A program made the position numbers and the translations under genes. Positions 29,537 through 38,459 of a stretch of DNA of 64,000 nucleotides are shown here, in pieces. The DNA is taken from assembly GCF_006517175.1 (NCBI RefSeq), contig NZ_CP041186.1, positions 4,367,074-4,431,073 of the forward strand. Reading direction: 5' to 3'. Origin of the DNA: Persicimonas caeni. GTDB lineage: Bacteria > Myxococcota_A > Bradymonadia > Bradymonadales > Bradymonadaceae. The notes under the pieces are model-generated. The model had not been told where the DNA came from. It did not search any database and worked only from the letters and a program-made list of their open reading frames with translations. Numbering within the stretch: the first letter of the stretch is position 1; each line of letters opens with the position of its first letter.

Positions 29537-29880
29537 TTGGCGTATTTTCTTGCGAGAACGCCAACCCATACCGTTGGGTTGGCGATTTTTCTTGCGAGAA
29601 CAGCAACCAAGGCGTCTGGGTGGGTGTTTTTTCTTGCGAGAACGCCAACCAAGGTTGCTCGGGTTGGGGTTCTAGCCAGCCAGAACGGTAACCCACGGGC
29701 CTTGGCTGGGGTTCTAGCCAGCCAGAACGGCAACCCACGTGCCTTGGCTGGGGTTCTAGCCAGCCAGAACGGCAACCCACGTGCCTTGGCTGGGGTTCTA
29801 GCCAGCCAGAACGGCAACCAAGGCAACTGGGTTGGCGCGCTCGGGGGTCGAGTCCTGCAACCAAGGTATCTGGGTTGGCG
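29537..29880. repeat. Eight-unit 42-bp tandem repeat between divergent genes
   Basis: Units recur every 42 bp from 29537. The first three contain TTCTTGCGAGAA with flanking GTTGGCG and CGCCAAC; the next four (29666, 29708, 29750, 29792) contain TTCTAGCCAGCCAGAA and GGCAACCCACGTGCC; the last is decayed. Each unit can fold, with GTTGGCG pairing to CGCCAAC around the TTCT/AGAA stem in the first type. It fills the 483-bp spacer between polB and a lipoprotein gene. Confidence 0.92.
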
Positions 29881-29949
29881 TTTGGGCGACCTCGGTCTAT
29901 GGTCACCGGACTCAACTGTAATGATGGATATGTGATGATGAGGACCAAC

Positions 29950-31296
29950 ATGGAAAAGCAAGTCGTTCGTCTGGTGGTCGCGGCCCTCTTGTCGGGGGCG
30001 CTCGTGGCGGGATGTGAGTCGGAGCACGAGCAGCCGATGGAGCCGGTCGAGGAGGCCGACGCCGGCGCGGATACAGGGGCGCAAGACACCGGCGCGCAGG
30101 ACGTGGGCGAGGAGGGCGACGCCCAGGCCGACACCGGCGCGGACACTGTCCCGGACGCCTCCGAGGAGCCGGCGCTGCTCGACATCTCGGCGTTGAAGTT
30201 CGTCGGGGCGTTTCGGGTGCCGGCCGGCGAGTTCAGCGATTCGAGCATGAACTACTCGGAGGGGCCGATCGCCTACGATGCACGTGATCACTCGGTGTAC
30301 CTGGTCGGCCACAGCCACCATCAAGCGATCGCCCAATTTGCGGTGCCCGACCTCGTCGACAGCACCACGGTCACCGACCTGCAAATGGCCGCCGACCCCA
30401 CCCAGCCCTTCGCCAAGGTGCTCGACCGCATCGACAACCCGCAGGGGATCAACCGCGTGGGCGGCATGGCCTTGCTGGAGGGGGCCAACGGGGTCGAGCT
30501 TCTGGTCAACGCCTACGAGTACTACGACGCGCCGGGCGACAACACGCACACGACCCTGGTGGTGCGCGACGCGTCGGACCTGGCCGGCTCGGCGGTCGAC
30601 GGCTACTTCGAGATGGAGGGCCGGGCGCACACGAGCGGCTGGATAAGCCCGATCCCGGCGCAGTGGCAAGACGCGCTGGGCGGCACGCATATCACCGGCA
30701 GCTCGAGCGGCCAGCCGATCATCTCGCGGCTGAGCGTGGGGCCGACGGCGTTCGTCTTCGACCCGTTCGATATCGTGGGCGCGGACGTCTCCGACGGCGC
30801 GGTCGACACGCAGGCCGTGCTCGACTTTAGCCTGGGGAACCCCTTGAGCGACGACCTGAGCAACGACTCGGGCGAGAACGACCTGTGGACGCACCTGACC
30901 CGGGCGACCTACGGGTTCATCGCGCCGGGCTCGCGCACCTACATCACGCTGGGCCACTCGGGCGGACACAACAGCGGGGTGTGCTACAAGTGCGTCCAGG
31001 AGGGCAAGGAGCAGGCCTGCGGCGGGTATTGCGCGCGCCAGCCCGACGACAACTACACCTACTACTGGCTTTGGGACGTCGAGGACCTGGTGGCGGTCAA
31101 AGAGGGGAGCATGCAGCCCCACGAGGTGCGCCCGTACGACTACGGCGAGTTCGAGATTCCGTTTGCGACGAATAGCCTGGGCGGCGGGTCGTACGACCCC
31201 GCGTCGAACCGGCTGTACCTGACGGCGAAGGCGGCCGACCGGGATCAGGGGCAGTACTCGAATCCCCCGGTGATCATGGTCTATGAGGTGGAGTGA
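29950..31296 (+). CDS. Lipoprotein of unknown function with acidic linker
   Basis: 448 residues. Lipobox LVAGC (Cys22) and an acidic linker of about 45 residues (ADAGADTGAQDTGAQDVG). The globular part (70-448) looks like a beta-propeller or similar strand-rich domain: strands such as AYDARDHSVYLVGHSHHQAIAQFAV, LLVNAYEYYD, TFVFDPFDIVG and ASNRLYLTAKAADRDQGQ recur. Four cysteines in CYKCVQEGKEQACGGYC mark a disulfide-bound loop. A role in binding or degrading a polymer outside the cell is possible but unproven. GAGGA with good spacing selects the ATG at 29950 over ATGs at 29935 and 29938. Confidence 0.82.
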   Translation: MEKQVVRLVVAALLSGALVAGCESEHEQPMEPVEEADAGADTGAQDTGAQDVGEEGDAQADTGADTVPDASEEPALLDISALKFVGAFRVPAGEFSDSSMNYSEGPIAYDARDHSVYLVGHSHHQAIAQFAVPDLVDSTTVTDLQMAADPTQPFAKVLDRIDNPQGINRVGGMALLEGANGVELLVNAYEYYDAPGDNTHTTLVVRDASDLAGSAVDGYFEMEGRAHTSGWISPIPAQWQDALGGTHITGSSSGQPIISRLSVGPTAFVFDPFDIVGADVSDGAVDTQAVLDFSLGNPLSDDLSNDSGENDLWTHLTRATYGFIAPGSRTYITLGHSGGHNSGVCYKCVQEGKEQACGGYCARQPDDNYTYYWLWDVEDLVAVKEGSMQPHEVRPYDYGEFEIPFATNSLGGGSYDPASNRLYLTAKAADRDQGQYSNPPVIMVYEVE

Positions 31297-31310
31297 AACG
31301 GGGGCGGCCA

Positions 31311-31373
31311 ACACGGTGTCAGACACCATGTCGGCCGCATGAAATCTGGCGCACATGGTGTCTGACACCGTGT
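31311..31373. repeat. REPIN-like inverted pair at a convergent junction
   Basis: A 21-bp REP (31311-31331) and its exact reverse complement (31353-31373) are separated by 21 bp. Both have core GGTGTC-GACACC. A further half-site (CAGACACCATC) follows at 31378. This is the layout of a REPIN, two REPs in opposite order. It sits between the convergent lipoprotein and kinase genes. Confidence 0.93.
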
Positions 31374-31431
31374 GCGCCAGACACCATCTGCGCCACCGTT
31401 TGCTTCGGCGGGAGGGGGCAGACGCGTGTGC

Positions 31432-32973
31432 TCAGTTCCGGTCGGTCAACGGAAGCCAGATGGAGAACCGCGCGCCTTGACCGCGTCCCTCACTCTCCAC
31501 GCCGACCTGGCCGCCGTGAAGCTCGGTCAGGCCTTTGACCAGCGCGAGCCCCAGGCCGAGTCCTCCCGAGGAGCGGTCGAGTGAGGTGTCGGCCTGGATG
31601 AAGGGCTCGAAGAGGTTGGCCAGCGTCGTTTCGTCCATGCCGACGCCGGAGTCTCTCACGCAAATCTCGGCGCGTCCGGTCTCGGCGCATACCGACAGCT
31701 CCACCACGACGTGCCCGCCCGGGTCGGTGAACTTGGCGGCGTTCTGCAACAGGTTGCCCACCACCTGACACAGCCGGTGGCGGTCGCCCCACACCGGCGC
31801 GGGCTCGTCGCACAGCTCGAGGTCGAGGGCGACGTCGCGCTCCAGGAATAGCTGGCGATGATCCTCGACGGTGTCTTTCAAGAGTTCGTCGAGCGCCAGC
31901 ACTTCGCGGTGCAGGCGAATTTTGTCGCTGGTCACCCGGGTCACGTCGAGCAATTCGTCGACCAGGCCGGTGAGCTGGCCGATCTGACGCTCGATGACCT
32001 CGAGCGCGCGCGACGCCCTGGGGCTGCCGGCAGGCACGTGGTCGAGCAGGTCCAGGCTGAGCTGGATGGGGGCGAGGGGATTGCGCAACTCGTGGGAGAG
32101 CAGGGCGATAAAGCGGTCTTTGCGCGTGTCGGCCCGGCGCAGCGCCTGCTCCGACTCTTTGCGCTCGTGCACGTCGATGACCGAGCCGATATAGCCCAGC
32201 CAATTGCCGTCGGCGTCGAAGCGCGGCCGGCCACTGTCGATGGCCCAGCGATACTTCCCGTCGGTGCCGCGCAGCCGGTAGTCGAATTTGAAGGGCTCGC
32301 GCTGCTCGGCGGCCTTCAGATACAGCTCGCGGGCCCGCTGCCGGTCGTCGGGGTGGACGGCGTGGACCCACCCGAAGCCGAGGCCTTCTTGCTCGGTCTG
32401 GCCGGTATAATCGTACCAACCACGGCTCAGAAAGGTGCACTGGTTGTTCGTGCCCGTGACCCAGAGCATGGCCGGCGCGGTGTCGGCCATCGACCGGAAG
32501 TACCGCTCTCGCTCGCGCAACGCATCGTTAATTTGCTTGCGCTCGGTGATGTCGCGAAAGAAGACGGCCACCTGGCGGCTCCTCGGCTCGCCGACCCGCA
32601 TCACACGCACGCCAAACCAACAGCCCCTGTCTGGAGCCGGATGCTCGAAGTGCTCAGGCTCGCCGCTCAGCGCGACCTTGCCGAAGACATCGAACCAGAA
32701 GGTGTCCATATCCGGCGCGAGTTCCCGAGCGGTGCGGCCCTCGGTGTCGCTCAACCCGGTCAGTTGCTCGAAGGTGGGGTTCATCTCCAGCACGCAACAG
32801 TCGACGGGATGCTGCTGCTCGTCGAAGAGCACCTCCAGAATGCAGATGCCCTCATCGACGGAGTCAAAGAGGGTCTGGTAGCGCGCCTCCGAACGACGAC
32901 GCGCCTCGGCGGCGTTCGCCAGAGGAAGGCTGTCAGCTCGGCTCGAGTGTTCTCTTTGATTGGTGTCGGTCAA
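31432..32973 (-). CDS. Soluble PAS-PAS histidine kinase
   Basis: 513 residues without membrane helices. Two PAS domains (about 25-150 and 155-280, each ending in a PAC-like segment FFRDITERKQIN and VIDVHERKESEQ) precede the HisKA box FIALLSHELRNPLAPIQLSL, where the usual Thr/Pro context is Asn-Pro, as seen in one HisKA subgroup. The ATPase shows NLLQNAAKFT, DSGVGM and GGLGLGLALVKG. No receiver domain or neighbouring regulator is present. The start is placed at a TTG (32973) with GAGGG six bases upstream; the next in-frame start (also TTG) at 33096 has no ribosome site. The first PAS could sense a small molecule or oxygen state, but no cofactor residue can be assigned. Confidence 0.85.
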   Translation of the reverse strand: MTDTNQREHSSRADSLPLANAAEARRRSEARYQTLFDSVDEGICILEVLFDEQQHPVDCCVLEMNPTFEQLTGLSDTEGRTARELAPDMDTFWFDVFGKVALSGEPEHFEHPAPDRGCWFGVRVMRVGEPRSRQVAVFFRDITERKQINDALRERERYFRSMADTAPAMLWVTGTNNQCTFLSRGWYDYTGQTEQEGLGFGWVHAVHPDDRQRARELYLKAAEQREPFKFDYRLRGTDGKYRWAIDSGRPRFDADGNWLGYIGSVIDVHERKESEQALRRADTRKDRFIALLSHELRNPLAPIQLSLDLLDHVPAGSPRASRALEVIERQIGQLTGLVDELLDVTRVTSDKIRLHREVLALDELLKDTVEDHRQLFLERDVALDLELCDEPAPVWGDRHRLCQVVGNLLQNAAKFTDPGGHVVVELSVCAETGRAEICVRDSGVGMDETTLANLFEPFIQADTSLDRSSGGLGLGLALVKGLTELHGGQVGVESEGRGQGARFSIWLPLTDRN

Positions 32974-33205
32974 GTCGTCCCTCTGTCGTGGGCTCTGACG
33001 GCACGAAGGCGAAAACGTCTGTGGGGCTGCTTGGGGGCATTTCGAACAACCTGCGATCGTTGGCGAGTTGTTCAAGTGCGCCCCGGGACGGATCAAACGG
33101 AGGAGTCCCTTTCAAAATTCGGGTTCGTTGCAACGGCTTGGAAAAGTCGCGCATCTACTATACGCCTAAGTTGCAACAATCCGATCAAAGCAAAGGGAGT
33201 CTAGG

Positions 33206-34156
33206 ATGACCAACTACAAGAAGCTGGAACTTCGCGACGGAATCGAGATGCCTGCCCTGGGTTTGGGCACGTGGCTGGCCGATCCGGGCAAGGTCCATCA
33301 GGCGGCGCGCCATGCGCTCGAGGCGGGATACCTGCACATCGATTGTGCGGCGATCTACGGCAACGAAGAAGAGGTCGGCCAGGGTATCGCCGAGGCCATC
33401 GAGGCCGGTGATATCACCCGCGACGAGCTGTTTGTGACCTCGAAGCTTTGGAACGACTCACACAAGCCCGAGCACGTGCGCCCGGCCATCGAGAAGACCC
33501 TCGACGACCTGGGGCTCGAGCAGCTCGACCTGTACTTGATCCACTGGCCGATCGCGTTTCGCCACGGCGTGGAGTTTCCTCAGAGCCGCGAGGACTACCT
33601 GACCCTCGAGGAGGCCCCGCTCGAGGAGACCTGGAAGGCGATGATGGAGCTCAAAGAGGCGGGGCTGACCAAGCATATCGGCGTCTCCAACATGGGCCCC
33701 GAGCGCCTGCAGGCGCTGGCCGAGGTCGGCGAGATGCCGGCGGTCGTGCAGGTCGAGTGTCACCCGCACCTGCAGCAGCGCGAGCTGCTCGACTTCTGCA
33801 ACGAGCACGACATCCTGCTCACGGCCTACTCGCCCTTGGGCTCGCCGGGTCGCCAGCACAAGGCCGGCGACGAGCCGCCCCTGCTCGACCACCCGACGAT
33901 CACCTCCATTGCCGACGAGCTCGACGCCACCTCGGCGCAGGTGCTCATCGCCTGGGCGATGGCGCGTGACACGGTCGTCATCCCCAAGTCGACCAACCCC
34001 GGTCGCATCGAGGAGAACTTCGGCGCGCTCGACGTCGAGTTGACCGACGAGCACATGGCCGAGATCGCCAAGCTCGACAAGGGCTACCGCTACCTCGACG
34101 GAGAGTTCTTCGCCGACGAGAAGTCGCCGTACGAGGCTTCGAAGATTTGGGTGTGA
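33206..34156 (+). CDS. Aldo/keto reductase
   Basis: 316-residue TIM-barrel NADPH reductase. The catalytic tetrad is complete: Asp46 and Tyr51 (HIDCAAIYGNE), Lys80 (VTSKLW) and His113 (LIHWP). The NADPH site is seen in VIPKSTNPGRIEENF. It resembles the plant/bacterial aldehyde and aldose reductases (AKR4/AKR5-like) and would reduce aldehydes or ketones in the cytoplasm. AAGGGAG upstream gives a strong ribosome site. It is divergent from the PAS kinase, but a link is not shown. Confidence 0.93.
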   Translation: MTNYKKLELRDGIEMPALGLGTWLADPGKVHQAARHALEAGYLHIDCAAIYGNEEEVGQGIAEAIEAGDITRDELFVTSKLWNDSHKPEHVRPAIEKTLDDLGLEQLDLYLIHWPIAFRHGVEFPQSREDYLTLEEAPLEETWKAMMELKEAGLTKHIGVSNMGPERLQALAEVGEMPAVVQVECHPHLQQRELLDFCNEHDILLTAYSPLGSPGRQHKAGDEPPLLDHPTITSIADELDATSAQVLIAWAMARDTVVIPKSTNPGRIEENFGALDVELTDEHMAEIAKLDKGYRYLDGEFFADEKSPYEASKIWV

Positions 34157-34178
34157 TGTCTCGGTAGGAGTTGAGTTG

Positions 34179-34246
34179 AACCGCAAAGGGCGCGGAGGGC
34201 ACAGAGGACTTTAGCGTCCTTTGCGTCCTTCGCGCCCTTTTCGGTT
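34179..34246. terminator. Long imperfect hairpin between convergent genes
   Basis: Two 31-base arms (34179-34209 and 34216-34246) beginning AACCGCAAAGGGCGCG pair at 26 of 31 positions, most of the rest being G-U in RNA. The loop is TTTAGC. Repeats of this CGCAAAGGGCGC type are widespread in bacterial 3' spacers. Confidence 0.75.
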
Positions 34247-34270
34247 AGTTCCCGTCTGCAAGGCGGTCGA

Positions 34271-36760
34271 TCAGGGACCGGCGAGCAGAGTTTCGAGGTC
34301 GAATTGGCCGGCGCCGATGAGCGGCGAGGAGCCGATGGCGTAGATGTCGACGTCGTCGGGCAGCGCCTCTTCGTCGTCGTCGAAGTCGAATTTGGTCAGC
34401 AGCTCGACCTGGCTCGGCTCGGCCATCCACAGCATGGCGTAGCCGACGACGAAGCCGGTGGGCTCGTCGAGGTCGTTGAAGATTCCGTCTTCGGCCAGGT
34501 CGGAGAGCTCGGGGACGAGGCGCTCGAGGACCTTGGCCTTGTGCTCGGCCAGGCTGGCCAGGCGCATGTCTTGCTGGGAGTCGACCGGGATGAGGACCAT
34601 CTGGGACTCGTCGCCGACGGCCTCGCCGTCGATTTGCATGGTGGCCAGGGCCTCGTAGTCGGCGAACTGGACGGTGGCGTCGGCGTACAGCGCGGCCATC
34701 TCGGCGATGCGCTCGCGGCGGTCGTCGACGTAGTCGTCGAGGTCGTCGGTCTTGTCGGCCAACGTGCGGTCGCGTTCGGCGGCCATCAGGCGCAGGACCT
34801 GCTCGACGGCGAGTTCGAAGTCTTGGTGGCGGCCGGGGACCATCAGGTGGTGCACGGCGTCGTCGCTAAAGCGCACCTGGGTGAGCATGCGGCCCTCGGG
34901 GTTGCCCATGAAGTCGCCGCGGGCGGAGATCCCGAGCTTGAACGCCAGGAGCTTGCGGGTGATGTCGGCGGAGTTGCCCTCGACGAAGCCCGAGCGCAGC
35001 GCGCCGGCGAGCACCTGCTCGTTGGCGGCGGCGACGGCGTCTTTTTGCGAGATATACTCCGGGGAGGTCGGCAGCGCGTCGATGCACTCGCGGTAGGCGC
35101 GTCGCTCGGCGTAATCGGCTTGGTGGCCCGGGCGCGGGCACTGGTTGTCGACCCAGTCGAGCAGGGCGTCGTGCTCGGCGCTGATGCCGGCGTAGAAGGG
35201 CTCGAAGCCGACGAAGTAGCCGGCCAGGGCGTCGACGTGGTCGAGCATTTGGTCACGGTCGAAGAACTTGTCGTCCTCGCGAAGGGTGATGCGGGCGTTG
35301 ACGCTGGCGTCGGTCAGCCTGCCGTCGCGGCTCTGGAGCGAGACGAGGGTGCGCCAGCTGGTGTTGCGGTTGGTGAAGAAGAGGCCCGACTTGTCCTCGA
35401 TCTCGGTGAAGAGGAGCGTCTGGTTTTGGCCGTCGGCCGAGATTTGGACCGTGCCGGTGTCGAAGCCGTTGGCGCGGTAGAACTCCATGCCCAGAAAGCG
35501 GAAGCCGATATAGTCGGACTCGGAGCGGTGCTCCTTGGTCAGGTCGAGCTCCTGGACGACGCCCTCGCCGCCGCGGTTGGCGAGCGCCTGGGCGAGGCGG
35601 ATGTCGCCGCGAAGCGACTGGGCGAGGGCCTGCTCGACCTCGTCGCTCGTGCGGGCGAGGTCGAAGCGAAAGCGCGCCACGGTCAGTCGGGAGGTCTGCG
35701 AGGAGCTGGTCGCCGAGACCGACGGGGTCAGACGCTCGTTGAGCTGCTTGCGCAGCGCCTTTTCGGCGATGTCGTCGAGGCTCATGTTCAGGGGGCCGAG
35801 ATCGACGTTGACCTCGGGGAGTCCCTCGACGCCGAAGCCGGTCTCGAGGGCGACCGAGAAGTGGCGAAGGTGTTGGTTGGCCACGCCGACGTCGACCCAG
35901 ACGTCGTCGTTGGTGCCGCGCACCAGTTGGACGTCGAGCTTGCCGCCGAGGGCCACGCGGGCGCCGAAGCTCGCGCGGGCGTGCAGCGAGACGAAGTCGG
36001 TCAGGGTGCCCAGCAGGAAGGGGACGCCCACGCCCAGGTTCAAGCCGAGGGTGCCGTCGGCGCGCATGGCCAGGCTCTCGCCGGGGGCCATGGCGCGCAC
36101 GTCGTCGGCGTGGCGGGGCAGGACAAATTCGCGGGCCGAGCCGATGGCCGACAGCGGGTTGTCGACGATGGCGTCGACGCGGTCTTCGTAGGGGGCGATG
36201 ACCACCGATTCGATGGAGGCGTCGGCGTTGAAGCCGACGTTGCCGACGGCGTCGCCGTGGGACAGGCCCCAGTTGGTGCCCAGCGAGGGGCCGACCTCGA
36301 AGTGGCTCTCGGCGAAGACCATGTCGGGGTTGGCCGCGAGGGCTTCTTGGCGGATGCCGACGATTTTGGTGGCGAAGGCGTCTTCACCGAGGCGCTCGGT
36401 GAGGCCGGCGCGAAGTTGGCCGATGTCGTGGACGACCGTCTCGCCGAAGACGTCTTCTTGGGCGCCGAACAGCGAGGTCGGCGAGAGCTCGATCTGGCTG
36501 TAGGGCACGTCGGCGAGTTGGCCGTTGAGTTCGTCGGTGGCCAGGCCCGCGCCGAGGACGGTCAAGTCGTCGAGCTCGACCGACTTCATGTCGCTGTAGA
36601 GGTCGGCGAAGCGGTCGGAGAACGAGTCGCACTTGGCGCCGGTGCAGGTGGGCTGGGAGGTCTGGGGCGCCGGCTCTTTGTGCTCGTCGGCCACGCATCC
36701 GGTGAGGGCAAAGAGGGAGACGGCCGAAGCAAAGAGCAGCTTCTTGGATCGAATCAGCAT
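34271..36760 (-). CDS. Large lipoprotein of unknown function
   Basis: 829 residues. Lipobox ALTGC (Cys22) with two further cysteines in the linker (CTGAKCDSFSD). Residues 50-330 include beta-rich segments (TLGLNLGVGVPFLLGTLTDFVSLHARASFGARVALGGKLDVQLV), and residues 480-760 are helical with many charged residues (RRERIAEMAALYADATVQFADYEALATM). There are no membrane helices after the signal. Likely exposed on the outer membrane or in the periplasm. I do not recognise a domain, and the neighbours do not help. It is close in length and layout to large secreted proteins found in this bacterial group, but I cannot prove homology. Confidence 0.8.
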   Translation of the reverse strand: MLIRSKKLLFASAVSLFALTGCVADEHKEPAPQTSQPTCTGAKCDSFSDRFADLYSDMKSVELDDLTVLGAGLATDELNGQLADVPYSQIELSPTSLFGAQEDVFGETVVHDIGQLRAGLTERLGEDAFATKIVGIRQEALAANPDMVFAESHFEVGPSLGTNWGLSHGDAVGNVGFNADASIESVVIAPYEDRVDAIVDNPLSAIGSAREFVLPRHADDVRAMAPGESLAMRADGTLGLNLGVGVPFLLGTLTDFVSLHARASFGARVALGGKLDVQLVRGTNDDVWVDVGVANQHLRHFSVALETGFGVEGLPEVNVDLGPLNMSLDDIAEKALRKQLNERLTPSVSATSSSQTSRLTVARFRFDLARTSDEVEQALAQSLRGDIRLAQALANRGGEGVVQELDLTKEHRSESDYIGFRFLGMEFYRANGFDTGTVQISADGQNQTLLFTEIEDKSGLFFTNRNTSWRTLVSLQSRDGRLTDASVNARITLREDDKFFDRDQMLDHVDALAGYFVGFEPFYAGISAEHDALLDWVDNQCPRPGHQADYAERRAYRECIDALPTSPEYISQKDAVAAANEQVLAGALRSGFVEGNSADITRKLLAFKLGISARGDFMGNPEGRMLTQVRFSDDAVHHLMVPGRHQDFELAVEQVLRLMAAERDRTLADKTDDLDDYVDDRRERIAEMAALYADATVQFADYEALATMQIDGEAVGDESQMVLIPVDSQQDMRLASLAEHKAKVLERLVPELSDLAEDGIFNDLDEPTGFVVGYAMLWMAEPSQVELLTKFDFDDDEEALPDDVDIYAIGSSPLIGAGQFDLETLLAGP

Positions 36761-37113
36761 GCAAACACTCTCTCGCGCCCGCGGGGCGGGCGATCATGTT
36801 CATCAGCAAAGTGCGAAAGTCTGTAACGCTCCACCCCTACCACGGCCTTGACGGAGGCGTCAAAGTTGGGCGGTGCGCGGGGGGCCTCGTGCAGATTTCG
36901 AAACAGAAATCACCCCCCGATCTCGCCCCACCCCCAACACGGTGTCAGACACCATGTTGTCCAGCATTCATGGGCATCTGAGCGCGATCCTCGGTGCTCG
37001 CGTCGCACATCGTTCCGCGAAAAAGTTGGCTCGAACACGCAACGATTCGGCCCCTTTTGCCGAAAACCGTATTGAGGGCTGTCGATGAACCTTCACCTTA
37101 CGGAGACTGGCAG
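36761..37113. other. Spacer left of the RAYT gene
   Basis: 353 bp between the large lipoprotein start and the transposase start. It contains the left REP copy (36937-36957) and no other clear signal. Part of it, 36994-37113, is in frame with the transposase but has no typical family sequence. Confidence 0.5.
36937..36957. repeat. REP palindrome, left of RAYT
   Basis: Exact 21-bp family copy with core GGTGTCAGACACC, 157 bp before the transposase ATG. Its exact reverse complement lies at 38336-38356. Confidence 0.93.
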
Positions 37114-38085
37114 ATGGGACAACCGCTCAGGCAGCAAGAAAAGGACGCGATTTACGAAATCGTCAACCGCACGCTCCACCAGTTCCACGGGCTCAAGCCA
37201 GGCGAGGAGGTCAACAAGATCATCTTGGGACTCTTGGCCAAGTACGCATGGATCTACGGCGTGGAGATCTTTGCATTTTGCTTTATGTCGAACCACTTCC
37301 ACATCGTGGCGCGCTGCCGTTCGCTGCAGCTCCACCTGTTCATGCGTGACTTCCAGAGCCAGCTGGCGCGCAAGCTGAACAAGCTTCACAACCGCACGGG
37401 CACTTTCTGGGAGCGCCGCTACACGGCCACCAAGATCTTGGACGACGACGCGCTGATCGACCGGCTTCGCTACACGGTATGCAACCCGTGCGAGTCGGAC
37501 CTGGTGAGTCATCCGAAGCGGTGGCCCGGGCTTTGCTCCTGGGACATCCACCACAGCGGCGAGCCCATGTGGGGAGAGGTGGTCGACAGGGAGACGTACT
37601 GGCGCGAGAAGCGAAAGAAGAAGAATGAAGACAAGACCGAGGCCGAGCTCATCGAGATGGCCACGGTGCGCTACCCTCTCGAGATGGCCAAGCTCCCGCA
37701 GTGGAAGGACCTCGACGACGAGGCCTACCACGCAAAGATTGTCGAGGAGTGCCACAAGCACGCCGGGCAGCTGGCCGAAAATCGCTGCAAGCCGTGCCTG
37801 GGCCCAAAGAAGGTGCTCGCCCAGAAGTGGTCGAGCCGTCCTGCAAATCCGAAAAAGGCGCCGCGTCCGCTGTGTCACGGAGGCGACCCCGAGCAGCGCG
37901 AGGAGTATCGCAAGCATCGCTGGGACGTGGCCGACAGCTACAAAGAGGCGGTCGGAAAGTGGCGCGAGGGAAAGACGCCGGTCAACCGGATCGAGTTTCC
38001 CGAGGGGACGATCCCGCCAGGCCACCAGTTCTGCTACGGGTGCAAGGGTCAGTTCAACATGACCGTGCCGCCACGGCCCGCTTGA
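37114..38085 (+). CDS. REP-associated tyrosine transposase (RAYT, Y1_Tnp)
   Basis: 323 residues. The single-strand transposase core covers residues 10-140: entry strand DAIYEIVNRT, the HUH metal motif as FMSNHFHIVARC (His-Phe-His), an amphipathic helix LFMRDFQSQLARKLNKLHNRTG, then FWERRYTATKIL and RLRYTVCNPCESDLV, which includes the conserved tyrosine region. The C-terminal 180 residues are basic and Cys-containing (CYGCKG near the end, CKPC in the middle), so a zinc-binding or DNA-binding tail is possible. RAYTs cut and join single-stranded REP hairpins. The exact inverted REPs on both sides support that role. Start chosen at 37114 with GGAG nine bases upstream; an earlier start is possible. 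Confidence 0.85.
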   Translation: MGQPLRQQEKDAIYEIVNRTLHQFHGLKPGEEVNKIILGLLAKYAWIYGVEIFAFCFMSNHFHIVARCRSLQLHLFMRDFQSQLARKLNKLHNRTGTFWERRYTATKILDDDALIDRLRYTVCNPCESDLVSHPKRWPGLCSWDIHHSGEPMWGEVVDRETYWREKRKKKNEDKTEAELIEMATVRYPLEMAKLPQWKDLDDEAYHAKIVEECHKHAGQLAENRCKPCLGPKKVLAQKWSSRPANPKKAPRPLCHGGDPEQREEYRKHRWDVADSYKEAVGKWREGKTPVNRIEFPEGTIPPGHQFCYGCKGQFNMTVPPRPA

Positions 38086-38430
38086 GGCGACCTCCCGTCG
38101 TCGATTCGAGAAGCTCCAGCCATTGTCCCCCGCCCGCTCTCGCGACCTGTGCCGTGAGCCTGCCGAAGTACGTCTATCCGATGACGTTCCCCGCCGTTTT
38201 TCGACCGACGAGCCCGCCAAATCGCAGCCGACTTCGACTCGATGTGTGCTGCTGCCGGTGTGACCTTCGTCATCACGCCGAATTAACTCGTCGAGCTTGG
38301 TCGAAACGTGCTGTGAGCCGCATTACTGCTGCATGACATGGTGTCTGACACCGTGTGGGGGGGCAGCCACGCCGTCGTGCACCGACGGGGGGCGCTTCTT
38401 CATTCCGTTGAGTCGATTGGTCGCAGTCAA
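38086..38430. other. Spacer between RAYT and hmgA with right REP
   Basis: Contains the right REP copy and no recognised gene. The region 38100-38330 shows short, unconvincing frames only. Confidence 0.5.
38336..38356. repeat. REP palindrome, right of RAYT (inverted)
   Basis: Exact reverse complement of the 36937-36957 copy, followed by a G-run. Together the two give the RAYT gene perfect 21-bp inverted flanks about 1.4 kb apart. Confidence 0.93.
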
Positions 38431-38459
38431 TTGATTCTCGTGGGCGGGCGGGTTATGTC
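38431..38459 (+). promoter_or_regulatory. Putative hmgA promoter
   Basis: TTGATT (38431-38436) and TATGTC (38454-38459) are 17 bp apart, placing transcription start near 38466, about 34 bp before the ATG. The -10 box overlaps the palindrome at 38451. Confidence 0.45.

Noticed and set aside
29467-31368. Long open frame extending polB upstream by over 630 codons
   Set aside because: It crosses the 42-bp repeats and the antisense strand of the lipoprotein gene, has no family sequence, and known Pol II proteins begin where the GTG at 29466 is placed.
34304-36826. 840-codon open frame on the plus strand
   Set aside because: Antisense to the large lipoprotein, Val/Ala/Gly/Glu-biased, with no signal or motif.
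36994-37113. Longer N-terminus for the RAYT protein
   Set aside because: The frame is open, but RAYT proteins begin just before the strand seen as AIYEIVNRT, and the ATG at 37114 has a ribosome site.
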